From: Solirubrobacteraceae bacterium | GTDB lineage: Bacteria > Actinomycetota > Thermoleophilia > Solirubrobacterales > Solirubrobacteraceae | NCBI GenBank assembly: GCA_016463765.1 | Contig: JAEMQS010000012.1 | Location: 22,534 to 86,533 of the forward strand | DNA length: 64,000 nt | Direction of reading: 5' to 3' | Shown here: one piece after another, positions 17,097 to 25,870 of the stretch | Position numbering within the stretch: position 1 is the stretch's first letter | How the letters are laid out: the number at the start of each line of letters is the position of its first letter | Translations under genes and position numbers: made by a program | The notes under the pieces: generated by a model | The model's database searches: none | What the model was told of the DNA's origin: nothing | What the model saw: the letters and a program-made list of their open reading frames with translations, nothing else

Positions 17097-17906
17097 ATGC
17101 TCGACAAGATCCTTTCGAATCCCCTGGTAGGGCTGTCTCCGTGGATCGTGTACTCCATCGTCGAAGGGGAGGACCGCCTGGAGATCGCGGCCATCCTCGC
17201 GCTCGTCACCGCGCTCACCGTCGTGGTTCTCGGCGTGGTGCGCGGCAGCAAGCCGAAGGCGCTGGAGTTCTCGGACGTCGCCTACTTCGGCATCCTGGCC
17301 GTCGTCATCGCGTTCGCCAGCCAGGGGACGCTCGATTGGCTCGAGCTCTGGGGCGGTGAGCTGGCGAACACCGCGCTCGTGGTCTTCGTGCTCGGCTCGA
17401 TCATCATCCGCCGCCCGTTCACCCTCGCGTACGCCAAGGAGTCGGCGCCGCCGGAGGAGTGGGACAACCCGCACTTCCTGCGCGCGAACTACATCATCAC
17501 GTGGGCGTGGGCGATCGCGTTCGGGATCGAGGCGCTGTCGGGCCTGTACGGCGACGCGGTGCTCGACGACTCCAACAACATCTGGACCGGCTGGGTCATC
17601 CAGACGCTGCCGCTCATCATCGCCGCCCAGTTCACGATCTGGTACCCGCAGCGGCTCGAGGCACTCGGCGCGCGGGCGCAGGGCGAGGACGTCCGCGTCC
17701 CGCCGATCGCCGAGATGTACGCGCAGCTGGCGCCGTGGCTCACGGTCATCGGCGCGATCGTGTTCATCACGGGTGACGCGCCACAGTGGCTCGGGTTCGT
17801 CTTCATCGCGTTCGGCGTGGTGCTGACGCGGATCTTCACGAGGCAGGCGAAGGACGAGGCGGGCTCGGGCGGGGACGGTCCGGCGCCTGCGCCGGCCGGG
17901 GGCTGA
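17097..17906 (+). CDS. Multi-pass membrane protein of unknown function
   Basis: This is a 269-residue protein from ATG 17097. An in-frame ATG at 17052 would add 15 polar residues but sits inside the 20-bp palindrome, so the later start is preferred; neither has a strong ribosome site. At least five to six hydrophobic segments are visible (IAAILALVTALTVVVLGVV, FGILAVVIAF, TALVVFVLGSIII, IITWAWAIAFGIEAL, LPLIIAAQFTIW, WLTVIGAIVFI). Conserved-looking polar motifs are NPLVGLSPWIVYSIVEG near the N-terminus and WDNPHFLRANY in the middle. It ends in a Gly/Pro-rich cytoplasmic tail. I do not recognise the family. Confidence 0.7.
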   Translation: MLDKILSNPLVGLSPWIVYSIVEGEDRLEIAAILALVTALTVVVLGVVRGSKPKALEFSDVAYFGILAVVIAFASQGTLDWLELWGGELANTALVVFVLGSIIIRRPFTLAYAKESAPPEEWDNPHFLRANYIITWAWAIAFGIEALSGLYGDAVLDDSNNIWTGWVIQTLPLIIAAQFTIWYPQRLEALGARAQGEDVRVPPIAEMYAQLAPWLTVIGAIVFITGDAPQWLGFVFIAFGVVLTRIFTRQAKDEAGSGGDGPAPAPAGG

Positions 17907-17959
17907 CCGCTCGGGCGCGGGGGGTGTGTGCATTTCGCGCCGTGTGACGGCTCGAATGC

Positions 17960-18472
17960 TCACACCCCTGGCGGAGGACGCTCGCCGGCGGCCTCGATGA
18001 GGGCCGCGATGTCGCGCCGGTCTTGCTCACGCCCAGCGGCGCGCTTCATCGCGATGAGGTCGTCGAGGTCGACCACGGGAACCGCTCGGCCCTGAAGGTC
18101 CAACATCAGTGCGCGTGAACGCATCGCGTCGAACTCGTCGGCGCCCGCGGCGCGGTTGAGAATGTCGATGCGCCCCGCCGGTGTGGACACCGCGAGCATG
18201 CCCGCTCGAGCGAGGTCGACCGGGTCCCTCGGATCCAGCGTCAGGAATCCCGTGAGCTCCTCGGCGGTCTCCGCCGCGTGGATCACATCCATGACGGCCG
18301 CAAGGCGCTCGTAGTTCTGCGGATCTCGACGGACCAGGACGTCGAGATCCTTCGTCGTCCGCGCGTGGCCGTGTGCCTGGACCGCAATGCCACCGACGAC
18401 GAGGAAGTCAACGTCGCCGTCAATCAGTGCAGTGAGCAGGTCCCCGACACTCAGGCGGGCGTCGCTGCTCAC
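17960..18472 (-). CDS. Nucleotidyltransferase-fold protein, likely toxin of a TA pair
   Basis: This is a 170-residue protein with the minimal-nucleotidyltransferase signature: FLVVGGIAVQAHGHARTTKDLDVLV has GG at 27-28 and two metal-binding Asp (42, 44). The later segment LDDLIAMKRAAGREQDRRDI fits the K-x4-R-x2-D-x2-D pattern seen in AbiEii/DUF6036-type proteins. Members of this fold can act as toxins that modify tRNA or proteins, neutralised by a co-encoded antitoxin. It follows the XRE gene with a 4-base ATGA overlap. Toxin function is inferred from fold plus context. Confidence 0.78.
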   Translation of the reverse strand: MSSDARLSVGDLLTALIDGDVDFLVVGGIAVQAHGHARTTKDLDVLVRRDPQNYERLAAVMDVIHAAETAEELTGFLTLDPRDPVDLARAGMLAVSTPAGRIDILNRAAGADEFDAMRSRALMLDLQGRAVPVVDLDDLIAMKRAAGREQDRRDIAALIEAAGERPPPGV

Positions 18473-18798
18473 TTCGCGCGAGCCCTCTTGCCGGCGTCGT
18501 GAATCTCGTGCGCGAACTCGTTCCAGTCGAGGGCTTGGCGCAGCCGTTCATCCGGACTCAGTGCCGCATGCTCAGCGAGAAGTTGCGGCTCGACGAGCGG
18601 ATCGATGGGGCGGGCCTCGAAGACCAGCTCTTCTCCAAGGGCCAGGAGAACCCGCTCCACGCTGGCAACGCTCGGATTCACCAGGCCCCGCTCGACCCGG
18701 GACAGCCAGGCAGGACTGGTGCCCGCGCGCCGCGCAAGGCGCGCCAGCGACAAGCCGTGCGCCTGCCGCCGTGACCGGAGGAGTTCGCCCATGGTCAT
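18469..18798 (-). CDS. XRE-family helix-turn-helix protein, likely antitoxin
   Basis: This 109-residue protein has an N-terminal HTH_XRE domain (GELLRSRRQAHGLSLARLAR, then RAGTSPAWLSRVERG and NPSVASVERVLLALG). The C-terminal ~45 residues (DERLRQALDWNEFAHEIHDA) could bind the partner. It is the first gene of a two-gene unit with the nucleotidyltransferase, overlapping it by 4 bases. A palindrome 9 bases upstream of its start (18808-18827) is the expected site for autorepression. Confidence 0.82.
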   Translation of the reverse strand: MTMGELLRSRRQAHGLSLARLARRAGTSPAWLSRVERGLVNPSVASVERVLLALGEELVFEARPIDPLVEPQLLAEHAALSPDERLRQALDWNEFAHEIHDAGKRARAK

Positions 18799-18807
18799 TG
18801 TCCCGTA

Positions 18808-18827
18808 CGTTATCGGATCAGATAACG
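18808..18827. promoter_or_regulatory. Probable autoregulatory operator of the XRE/nucleotidyltransferase pair
   Basis: The arms CGTTATC and GATAACG pair perfectly around GGATCA. The site lies 9 bases upstream of the XRE start codon on the minus strand, where the promoter must be. XRE antitoxins commonly bind such repeats as dimers. This is an inference from position and symmetry. Confidence 0.6.
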
Positions 18828-18849
18828 AAGACCTGAGGTGTGGGTGTGA

Positions 18850-20703
18850 TCACGGCAACCGCACGATCGCCAACCGCCGGCTCGCGAACTCCGGCTCGCC
18901 CCCCAGCGGGGGCGGGTACACGTTGCCCGCCGCGTCCGGGCATGTCGGGTCGACCACCGCGTAGCGCACGCCCAGCTCGCGCTGCAGGCGCCGGCCCTCC
19001 GGCGTCCCGTCCAGGATCGCCCGCGCCTGCCGCGCCCGCACGAGTTCGGCCTTCGGCTGGATGTCCTGCGGCTCCAGCGCGGGCAGCGTGCGGGTTCGCA
19101 GCAGCCAGGTCGACAGGAAGCTCCAGCAGCGGTCGGTGACCACGACCTCGCCGGGCTTGAGCTGGGCGTCCAGCGCGTCGAGCCCGCGCAGGGCGACGGG
19201 CGAGGCGAACGAGTAGAACCGCTCGACGTTGCGGGCCTGGGGGATCGAGCCGGCCACGATCACCGCGACCGCCGCGACGCTTGCGATCGCCGCGACCGGG
19301 GTCGGGCGCAGCAGCTTCCACGCGGCCACCGCGGCGATCGGCGCCATCGCCAACGGCAGGTAGAAGACCACCCGCGCGTAGTAGAGGGGCAGATGCACGA
19401 GATACGCGTAGCCCAGCGCGCAGCAGATAACGAACAGCGCGACGGCCGGCCACAGCGCCCGGTCCAGCCGCCGCGTCGCCGCCAGCGCGACGAGGCCCAC
19501 GACGGTGGCGCCCGTCAGCACCCAGGACAGGTCGCGGATCGCGAGCTCCAGGTTCACGCGCGTGTTCTCGTACGCGTCGGCGGGCAGCGTGCCGCCGAAG
19601 GTCTTCTGCCGGGCGTAGACGTCGGCCAGCACGCCGATGCCCAGAACCAGCGCCAGCCCGATCGCGCGGGCCGCGGCGCCGAGGGCGAACCGCCGGCCGG
19701 TCAGGAACGCGACCGCCACGACGACCGCCAGCACCATGCCGCCGATCACCGCGGTCAGCCGGTGGGTCGCCACCAGGCTGACGAGGACGATCGCGAGGCC
19801 GACCGTCGCCCGGCCGTCAGGTCGCTCGGTCGTCAGCGCCGCCAGGTAGGCGAGCAGCAGACCGAGCAGCGCCAGCGCCGCGAGGTTCGCCAGGCCGTGC
19901 CAGCCGAGGATGTCCTGGCTGGCCGGGACCGCGGCGAGCAGCGCGGCGGCGAGCAGCGCGGTCATCCGCCGCTCAGGCCAGGACCCGCGCACGTACGCGT
20001 AGGCCGCCAGCGCCTGCAGCACGCTGAAGACGACGATGCCCTGCGCCAGCGCGCCGGCGGGCACGCGGGCCACGAGCAGGATCGACCCGTAGGCCGCGGG
20101 CACGGCGGGGTCCTCACGGAACGGGACGCCGAGCATCCAGAACGGGTTGTCGATGAGCAGTTCGCCCTGGCGGCGGATCTCGTCGGCGTACAGCAGGTAC
20201 TTGGCCCAGTCGTTGCCCGGCACCGGCCGCTCCCCGATCACCAGCGACGCGAGCGCGATCCCGCCGGCCACGATCGCCAGCAGCCCGCCGGCCTCCAGCG
20301 CGTCCGCGCGGGTGAACGGGATCGGGGCCGCGTCGCGCGGCCACGTCGCGATGCCCGCGAGCACCACTGCCACCAGGACGAGTCGCACACTCAAACCTCC
20401 GAGCGGCAGGCCGATCCACGAGATGGTGATCAGACACGCCGTGACCGCCGCGAATCCGAGGATCGGGGCCGCCGCCCAGCGCGCCAGCGGGATGGCGCGT
20501 ACGGGTGCAGGCAGCAGACCGCACAGCGCGAATCCCGGTGCGAGGAGCGCCAACGTGCCAACTAGTGCAGACCGGACACCAAGCGCAAAAAGTGCCGCTT
20601 CTCCGCACAAGATGGCAACGGAAATCCACCATTCGGGCGGAGGAGTCCGTGTGCCGCCCGGCGAGGGAGGTAGCGTGGGCCGTCGCATGTCGCGAGTGAT
20701 CAT
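18850..20703 (-). CDS. Polytopic GT-C-like membrane protein
   Basis: This is a 617-residue protein with about a dozen hydrophobic segments and a ~130-residue soluble C-terminus (EVVVTDRCWSFLSTW ... YAVVDPTCPDAAGNVYPPP). The extracellular loop after TM ~5 contains GNDWAKYLLYADEIRRQGEL and NPFWMLGVPFREDPA, resembling GT-C/DUF6541-type actinobacterial cell-envelope glycosyltransferases that use lipid-linked sugars. The first 29 bases overlap the proposed start of the divergent gene at 20675; the ATG at 20688 or a later codon may be the true start. The enzymatic role is an inference from topology. Confidence 0.65.
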   Translation of the reverse strand: MITRDMRRPTLPPSPGGTRTPPPEWWISVAILCGEAALFALGVRSALVGTLALLAPGFALCGLLPAPVRAIPLARWAAAPILGFAAVTACLITISWIGLPLGGLSVRLVLVAVVLAGIATWPRDAAPIPFTRADALEAGGLLAIVAGGIALASLVIGERPVPGNDWAKYLLYADEIRRQGELLIDNPFWMLGVPFREDPAVPAAYGSILLVARVPAGALAQGIVVFSVLQALAAYAYVRGSWPERRMTALLAAALLAAVPASQDILGWHGLANLAALALLGLLLAYLAALTTERPDGRATVGLAIVLVSLVATHRLTAVIGGMVLAVVVAVAFLTGRRFALGAAARAIGLALVLGIGVLADVYARQKTFGGTLPADAYENTRVNLELAIRDLSWVLTGATVVGLVALAATRRLDRALWPAVALFVICCALGYAYLVHLPLYYARVVFYLPLAMAPIAAVAAWKLLRPTPVAAIASVAAVAVIVAGSIPQARNVERFYSFASPVALRGLDALDAQLKPGEVVVTDRCWSFLSTWLLRTRTLPALEPQDIQPKAELVRARQARAILDGTPEGRRLQRELGVRYAVVDPTCPDAAGNVYPPPLGGEPEFASRRLAIVRLP

Positions 20704-21055
20704 CGCCTGCGCTCTGGCGCTGTGCGTGCTCGTGACGCCGGTGCCTGCAGGGGCTCAGGAAGGTAACGGACCGTACGCGCCGTTTCCCTCCGCGGCCGAA
20801 GGTACCTCCGGCGACGCGTGGTACGCACTGATGGACGCCGACATCCCGTCGGCGCGCCTTGCCGACGGCGCGTTCGCCGGGGAGCTCAAGGCCGCCGCCG
20901 CGGCCACACCGGTGCGGGCCAGCACGCGCGCCGGGGTCGACGTCGCCGGCACCGGGCCCGGCCCGCTGGCCGCCGCACTCGCGCTCGCGCTGCTGGCCGC
21001 CGCCGCAGCGGCACTCACCGCCCTCCTTCGACACCGCAGAGAGGCCCGCCCATGA
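20675..21055 (+). CDS. Small exported protein with C-terminal membrane anchor
   Basis: This is a 126-residue protein. GTG 20675 is chosen because GGGAGG lies 4 bases upstream; ATG 20687 is the alternative. A signal peptide (RMSRVIIACALALCVLVTPV, cleavage near AGA-Q) is followed by a ~70-residue Ala/Gly/Pro-rich linker and a C-terminal hydrophobic helix ending in an Arg/His tail (LLRHRREARP). That tripartite C-terminus resembles cell-surface sorting or anchoring signals. Its stop overlaps the start of the next glycosidase gene (ATGA), so the two are co-translated. Function unknown. Confidence 0.6.
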   Translation: MGRRMSRVIIACALALCVLVTPVPAGAQEGNGPYAPFPSAAEGTSGDAWYALMDADIPSARLADGAFAGELKAAAAATPVRASTRAGVDVAGTGPGPLAAALALALLAAAAAALTALLRHRREARP

Positions 21056-22131
21056 TCGCCCGCCTCACCGCCGTCTGCCTGATCTCCCTCATCGCGCTCG
21101 CCGTCGCCACGCCCGCGCAGGCCGCACCACCGCGAGGGTTCTTCGGCGTCGTCAGCGAAGACGTCTTCGCCGGCGAGTTCCAGTACCAGCGCCCCATGCT
21201 GCATCAGCAGCGCAGCGCCGGAGTGACGCTGCTGCGTCAGAACTTCGACTGGAAGCAGATCGAGCGCACCCCCGGCGTGTTCGACTTCTCGATGACCGAC
21301 CGTTTCGTGCTGGCCGCCGCCAAGGAGGGCATCGAGGTGATGCCGCTGCTGTTCGGCGAGCCCGCGTGGGCGAGCTCCCGCCCGCCTGGGAACACCGACC
21401 GCGCGACCTTCCCGCCGCGCCGCGTCGCCGACTTCGGGCGGTACGCCGCCGCGGTGGCCATGCGCTACGGCGACAACGGCAGCCTGTGGTTCGAGCACCC
21501 GGGCGTCAAGCCGCGCCCGGCCCGCGCCTTTCAGGTCTGGAACGAACCGAACCTGCCGGTCTACTGGGGCGGCCGCCCGAACCCGAAGCGCTACACGGCG
21601 CTGCTGCGCGCGACCCACAGCGCGCTGCATCAGGTCCAGCCCAAGGCGCAGCTCGTCACCGCCGGGCTGCCGAAGAGCAAGAAGGGCATGTCGCTGCGGA
21701 CGTTCATCAAGCGGATGTACGCGGCCGGGGCACGCGGGTCGATCGACGTTCTGGGCGTGAACCCGTACGCGCCGTCGCTGAAGGGCATCGAGAAGCAGCT
21801 GCGCGAGGCCCGCAACGCCCTGCCGAGGTCGGCGCGCCGCACGCCGCTGTGGATCACCGAGATCGGCTGGGCGTCCGGCGGCCCGCCGACGAAGGGCCGC
21901 AAGGTCGGCATCAACGGCCAGGCCTCGCTGGTAACCCGCGTCTTCCGCAACCTCGCCAAGAAGCGCAAGGCGTGGCGGCTTCGCGGCATCGTCTACTTCG
22001 CCTGGCGCGACGCGCCGATCTACCCCGGCGGCAAGGACTTCTGGGGCCTGCACACCGGGCTCTACCACCTGGACGGCCGCCCGAAGCCGGCGGCCCTGGC
22101 GCTCCGGCGCGTGACGAGGGCGGTCAAGTGA
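21052..22131 (+). CDS. Secreted clan GH-A glycosidase-like protein
   Basis: This 359-residue, single-domain protein has a signal peptide ending near AQA-A (residue 24). The acid/base motif is FQVWNEPNLPVYWGG (Glu165) and the nucleophile motif is LWITEIGWASGG (Glu270). A late YFAWRDAPIYPGGKDFWGLH block is shared with the next gene. The pattern matches GH39/GH5-like 'cellulase family glycosylhydrolase' proteins. ATG 21052 overlaps the previous stop; the next gene starts on the last base of this stop (TGATG). Substrate unknown; proximity to polysaccharide genes suggests a cell-surface glycan. Confidence 0.82.
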   Translation: MIARLTAVCLISLIALAVATPAQAAPPRGFFGVVSEDVFAGEFQYQRPMLHQQRSAGVTLLRQNFDWKQIERTPGVFDFSMTDRFVLAAAKEGIEVMPLLFGEPAWASSRPPGNTDRATFPPRRVADFGRYAAAVAMRYGDNGSLWFEHPGVKPRPARAFQVWNEPNLPVYWGGRPNPKRYTALLRATHSALHQVQPKAQLVTAGLPKSKKGMSLRTFIKRMYAAGARGSIDVLGVNPYAPSLKGIEKQLREARNALPRSARRTPLWITEIGWASGGPPTKGRKVGINGQASLVTRVFRNLAKKRKAWRLRGIVYFAWRDAPIYPGGKDFWGLHTGLYHLDGRPKPAALALRRVTRAVK

Positions 22132-23261
22132 TGCGCAGACGGGTCGCGGCGGCGTGCGCCGCGTGGATGTTCGTGCTGCTCGCCGGCTGTGGGGGAGGGC
22201 CCGACACGCCGACGACCGCGCAGGCGGCGGCGCTGCCCGAGGGCTTCGTCGGCATCACGGCCGCCGAGGTCTTCGCCGCGCCCGCGGGGTCGCGCCGCCA
22301 GGCGCTCGACGCGCAGTACGCGGCGGGGGCGCGGACGCTGCGCCAGTGGATCAACTGGACCGAGATCGAGACGCGCCGCGGCCGGTTCGACTTCCGCGCC
22401 TACGACGCGTTCATGGAGGACGTCGCGCGGGCCAAGCTCCGCGTCGTCCCGATCCTCTTCGGCATGCCCAAGTTCCACGCCGCCAAGCCCAAGAAGGGCG
22501 CGAAGGTCACGGCGGTGACGACGTTCCCGCCGCGGACGAACGCGTCGTACGCGCGCTACGTGACCGAGGTCGTCAAGCGCTACGGGCGCAACGGGACGTT
22601 CTGGAAGAAGAACAAGGACCTCCCGCAGGTGCCGATCGTGAGCTACCAGGTCTGGAACGAGCCGAACCTGCCGCAGTACTGGGGCGGCCGGCCCGACGCG
22701 AAGGCCTACGTCAATCTGCTGAAGACGGGCTCGCGCACGATCCGCAAGCTGGACCCCGACGCCGAGGTGCTGGCCGGCGGCCTGCCCGACAGCAAGCAGG
22801 GCGTCCCGCTGCTGCGCTTCGTCCGGCAGATGTACGCGGCGGGGGCGAAGGGCAGCTTCGACACGCTCGCGGTGCACCCGTACGCGCGCGACGTCACGGG
22901 CGTGCTGCGCGGCGCGCGCCAGGCCCACCAGGTCTCGGTGCAGGCCGGCGACGGCGACGTGGGCCTGTGGATCACCGAGGTCGGCTGGGCCGCCGGGCCG
23001 AAGTCGCCCGGGAGCGCATTCACGGTGACCGAGGCGCAGCAGGCCAAGCTCGTCGGCGACCTGTACCGGTTGGGCGCGCGGCAAGCGCCGGGGATGAAGC
23101 TGCGCGGGATCATCTACTACGCGTGGCGGGACGTCCGGCCGTTCCCCGGGGGCAAGGACTTCTGGGGGCTGCACACGGGGTTGGTCAAGCGCAACAACGC
23201 CGTGAAGCCGGCGCTGTCGGCGTATGCGGATGCGGCGAAGGAGATCCAGGCGCAGCAGTAG
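22131..23261 (+). CDS. Lipoprotein GH-A glycosidase-like protein
   Basis: This 376-residue protein has a lipoprotein signal (FVLLAGCGGG; lipobox Cys20), so it should be membrane-anchored outside the cell. The barrel carries YQVWNEPNLPQYWGG (Glu177) and LWITEVGWAAG (Glu283), and the same AWRDVRPFPGGKDFWGLH block as the upstream protein, to which it is clearly paralogous (the MYAAGAKGS segment is also shared). Start and previous stop overlap by one base (TGATG), making a three-gene coupled unit with the small anchored protein. One secreted and one lipid-anchored copy may act at different distances from the membrane. Confidence 0.82.
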   Translation: MRRRVAAACAAWMFVLLAGCGGGPDTPTTAQAAALPEGFVGITAAEVFAAPAGSRRQALDAQYAAGARTLRQWINWTEIETRRGRFDFRAYDAFMEDVARAKLRVVPILFGMPKFHAAKPKKGAKVTAVTTFPPRTNASYARYVTEVVKRYGRNGTFWKKNKDLPQVPIVSYQVWNEPNLPQYWGGRPDAKAYVNLLKTGSRTIRKLDPDAEVLAGGLPDSKQGVPLLRFVRQMYAAGAKGSFDTLAVHPYARDVTGVLRGARQAHQVSVQAGDGDVGLWITEVGWAAGPKSPGSAFTVTEAQQAKLVGDLYRLGARQAPGMKLRGIIYYAWRDVRPFPGGKDFWGLHTGLVKRNNAVKPALSAYADAAKEIQAQQ

Positions 23262-23279
23262 GGCGGGCGCTCGGCGGCC

Positions 23280-23624
23280 TCAGCCCTCCGGCAGGCACGG
23301 CGGCTGCGCCCCGGCCAGCCGCATCCTGAAGCGCTTGTCTCCCTTGCGGAACTGCGCCTCGCCACTCCCGAGGCTCTTGACCGTCCACCCGCGCATCCCG
23401 CTCGGCTTGCAGGTGCGCAGCGCACGCCGCGCGGACGCGCACGAGATGTTCCGGCGCGCGACGATCGTGCCGCCCCATTCGACGCCGTTGGACGACCCGC
23501 TGAAGGAACACTGCGACGCCGCGGTGGTCGCGGCCGGGGTACCGGCGTGTGCGCTCGGGGCGCAGGCGACGAGCAGGGCCACGGCGCAGGTGGCGGCGAG
23601 GGTCGAGGCGCGTTGCGCAAGCAT
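23280..23624 (-). CDS. Small exported protein of unknown function
   Basis: This is a 114-residue protein starting at ATG 23624 with a signal sequence; LLVACAPSAHAG contains a possible lipobox (Cys20) as well as a conventional AHA-G cleavage site. The mature part has five Cys (QCSFSG, ISCASARRALRTC, PPCLPEG) and a basic strand (WTVKSLGSGEAQFRKGDKRF), suggesting a small disulphide-stabilised fold. It is convergent with the lipoprotein glycosidase (stop 18 bases away). No family recognised. Confidence 0.6.
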   Translation of the reverse strand: MLAQRASTLAATCAVALLVACAPSAHAGTPAATTAASQCSFSGSSNGVEWGGTIVARRNISCASARRALRTCKPSGMRGWTVKSLGSGEAQFRKGDKRFRMRLAGAQPPCLPEG

Positions 23625-23650
23625 GACGCGAACCGTACGGCACCCGTCCG

Positions 23651-24520
23651 TCAGTCGCGCAGGAGCTGCACGACCCACGCCGGCGCCGTCGCCCGCCGCG
23701 CGCGTCCCCGCCGGACAAGCCGCCGCAACGCGCCCGGCGTCCCGTGCGTGCGCGCAGCCGCGCGCAGGTAGGCGGCCGCCGTCCGCGCGCTCCGCTCGGA
23801 GGCGAACCGCTTGCCCGCCAGCCAGTAGGCCATCTCCGGGCTGCGGGGATCAACGCCGTATCGCCCCGCCAGCACCGCCACTTCCCGTTCGATCCCGTCG
23901 ACATCGACGATCTGCATGCTCCCGGCGTGCTCCACGATCGCGGTCAGCGGCTCGTCCAGGGCGAAGCACCGCACCCGAGGCGCAACCCGCAGCCACAGGT
24001 CCCAGTCGGCCACGATCGACAGGTCGGCAGAGAACCCGCCGACCTCCTCCACGTCCGCACGCGAGACCAGCACGCTCGAGGGCTCGCCGATCACGTTGTA
24101 CCGGCGCAGCACTCCCGGATCAGCCAGCGCGGCGACCGGATTTGCCCGCAGTACCTGCCCATCCGCATCGATGAGCACCGTCGCCGTCCACACCAATCCA
24201 GCACCACGCCTCGCCGCCACGTCCAGCTGACGCTCGAGCTTCTCCGGCGCCCACAGGTCGTCATCGTCGAGCAGCGCCACCCAGTCACCCCCGGACGCGT
24301 CCAGGGCCACGTTGCGCGCCGCCGACACTCCCAGCGAACGCTCATGGCGATGCAGCGACACCCGCGGGTCATCGGTCTCCAGCACCACAGGGACGGCCGA
24401 GCCGTCATCGACGACGTGCAGCTCCCAGTCGGCATGCGTCTGGGCGAGCACGGACCGCACGGCCCGCGAGAGCTCCCGCGGCCGGTCCTTCGTTGGCAGG
24501 ACGATCGCGACGCGCGTCAC
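23651..24520 (-). CDS. Family 2 glycosyltransferase
   Basis: This is a 289-residue GT-A-fold enzyme starting at GTG 24520: TRVAIVLPTKDRP, then LHVVDDGSA, SAARNVALDASGGDWVALLD, and the metal-binding DDDLW. A GGFSADLSIVADWDLWLR block carries the acceptor-side acidic residues typical of GT2. It transfers a sugar from a nucleotide donor to an acceptor, probably in the surface-polysaccharide pathway. The start overlaps the stop of the upstream GT4 (GTGA). The C-terminal region is Arg-rich, as in membrane-associated GT2 enzymes. Donor and acceptor unknown. Confidence 0.88.
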   Translation of the reverse strand: MTRVAIVLPTKDRPRELSRAVRSVLAQTHADWELHVVDDGSAVPVVLETDDPRVSLHRHERSLGVSAARNVALDASGGDWVALLDDDDLWAPEKLERQLDVAARRGAGLVWTATVLIDADGQVLRANPVAALADPGVLRRYNVIGEPSSVLVSRADVEEVGGFSADLSIVADWDLWLRVAPRVRCFALDEPLTAIVEHAGSMQIVDVDGIEREVAVLAGRYGVDPRSPEMAYWLAGKRFASERSARTAAAYLRAAARTHGTPGALRRLVRRGRARRATAPAWVVQLLRD

Positions 24521-25725
24521 GCAGCGCGCACGGCACGCGACAGGCGCGATCCGTGCGCAGGTGCGGGCCGGCCGGTCACCCCGGCGTAGACCGCGAGAAT
24601 CTCGCGCAGGTACGCGTCCGGGGAATGGGTGTCGTGGATGGCGGCCATGGCGTTGGCCGACATCTTCGTCCATTCCTCGACGTCCGTGCACAGGAACGCC
24701 GTGTTCGCGGCCAGCGCCATCGGCTCGGTCCCGATCACGCGGCCCGCGTGCGCATTGCGGACGTACTCCGCGAGCCCACCATGGTCGTAGGCGACGATGG
24801 GCGTCCCGGCCGCCATGGCCTCTAGGGCGACGAGCGGCCCGGGCTCCTCCCACCGTGACGGCATGAGGCAGACCCGGCTGTGGCGCAGTTCCTCCTGCAC
24901 CCCCTCGAGCGACAGGAAGCCCAGGTACGTCAGGTTCGGGATCCGGGATGCGGCCCGGGAGACCCGGTGGGCCAGCGGCCCGAATCCCGCGACCCGGATG
25001 TCGAGCTCGGGCACCGCACGGGCGAGCGAGATGATGTCGTCGACACCCTTGTCGACCGTCAACCGCCCCGCGTACAGGGCGCCCGAGCGCGCCTCGAACC
25101 GCGGCGCGGGGCCGGTCGGGACCAGCGTGAAGTTCGGGACCGGCCGCGCGGCGATGCCGTGGCTCGCGTACACGTCGGCCATCGCCTGCGACACGGTCAC
25201 CCACGCGTCTACGAGCGGGACGTGGCGCAGCTTGCGGATCTCGAAGAGGACCGTGTTCAGCGCGCGGAAGCGCAGTCGGGTCTGCGCGTGGTCGACGGTG
25301 GCGCCCGTGTGGTCGAACGGGTTGGCCGACAGGAACTCGTAGTCGTGCGCCGTCTGGACGATCGGCACGCCGGCGTCGCGCGCGGCGATGACCGGAGCGC
25401 AGGACAGGTGCGGGTACAGCTTGTGGAGGTGGACGACGTCGGGCGCGAAGTCGTCGATCAACCGGCGCGCTGCCGCATACGCGGTGCGATTCCACGTCGC
25501 GCGGGTCGCCACGCGCGCGCTCTCCAGGAGGGGGAGGCCGTCCCGGGTCTCGTTCGTGACGAGGAGAGGGACGAAGGCACCGTCGGTCGCGACACGATGC
25601 GACGCGTCTGTCGCCAGGAACGCCACCTCATGACCGGCGTCGCGCAGGAGCGCAGCCAGGTCGAGACAGTGCCGGTCGACACCGCCGGTGACGTAGGAGA
25701 AGTTGTTGACGAGCAGTATGCGCAT
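24517..25725 (-). CDS. Family 4 glycosyltransferase
   Basis: This is a 402-residue GT-B enzyme. ATG 25725 (MRILLVNNFSYVTGGVDRHC) matches the usual N-terminus with the GGV/DRH donor-side loop. The donor-binding domain has LYAGRLTVDKGVDDI and the E-x7-E region RWEEPGPLVALEAMAAGTPIV followed by YDHGGLAEYV. It is a retaining transferase using a nucleotide sugar. It is coupled to the downstream GT2, giving a two-gene unit that probably adds two sugars of a glycan. Upstream, 145 bases without a gene include the inverted repeat at 25775-25787. Confidence 0.9.
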   Translation of the reverse strand: MRILLVNNFSYVTGGVDRHCLDLAALLRDAGHEVAFLATDASHRVATDGAFVPLLVTNETRDGLPLLESARVATRATWNRTAYAAARRLIDDFAPDVVHLHKLYPHLSCAPVIAARDAGVPIVQTAHDYEFLSANPFDHTGATVDHAQTRLRFRALNTVLFEIRKLRHVPLVDAWVTVSQAMADVYASHGIAARPVPNFTLVPTGPAPRFEARSGALYAGRLTVDKGVDDIISLARAVPELDIRVAGFGPLAHRVSRAASRIPNLTYLGFLSLEGVQEELRHSRVCLMPSRWEEPGPLVALEAMAAGTPIVAYDHGGLAEYVRNAHAGRVIGTEPMALAANTAFLCTDVEEWTKMSANAMAAIHDTHSPDAYLREILAVYAGVTGRPAPAHGSRLSRAVRAA

Positions 25726-25774
25726 GCCGCGGTCCGTCGCGGAACCCGCGGATCGTCCTGACCGCACGGAATTC

Positions 25775-25787
25775 TCAACCTGGTTGA
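25775..25787. promoter_or_regulatory. Short inverted repeat upstream of the GT4/GT2 unit
   Basis: TCAACC-T-GGTTGA lies 50 bases upstream of the GT4 start in the 145-base gap that separates this unit from the previous minus-strand operon. A regulator site is possible; the arms are only 6 bp, so chance is not excluded. Confidence 0.3.
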
Positions 25788-25870
25788 AGGGTTGACGGAC
25801 TCTAGCTATCGGTTCCCCGTCGCACCTTCTGAAGGTTCAATTCACAGGGTAGACCGACGATCGTGGCGCA

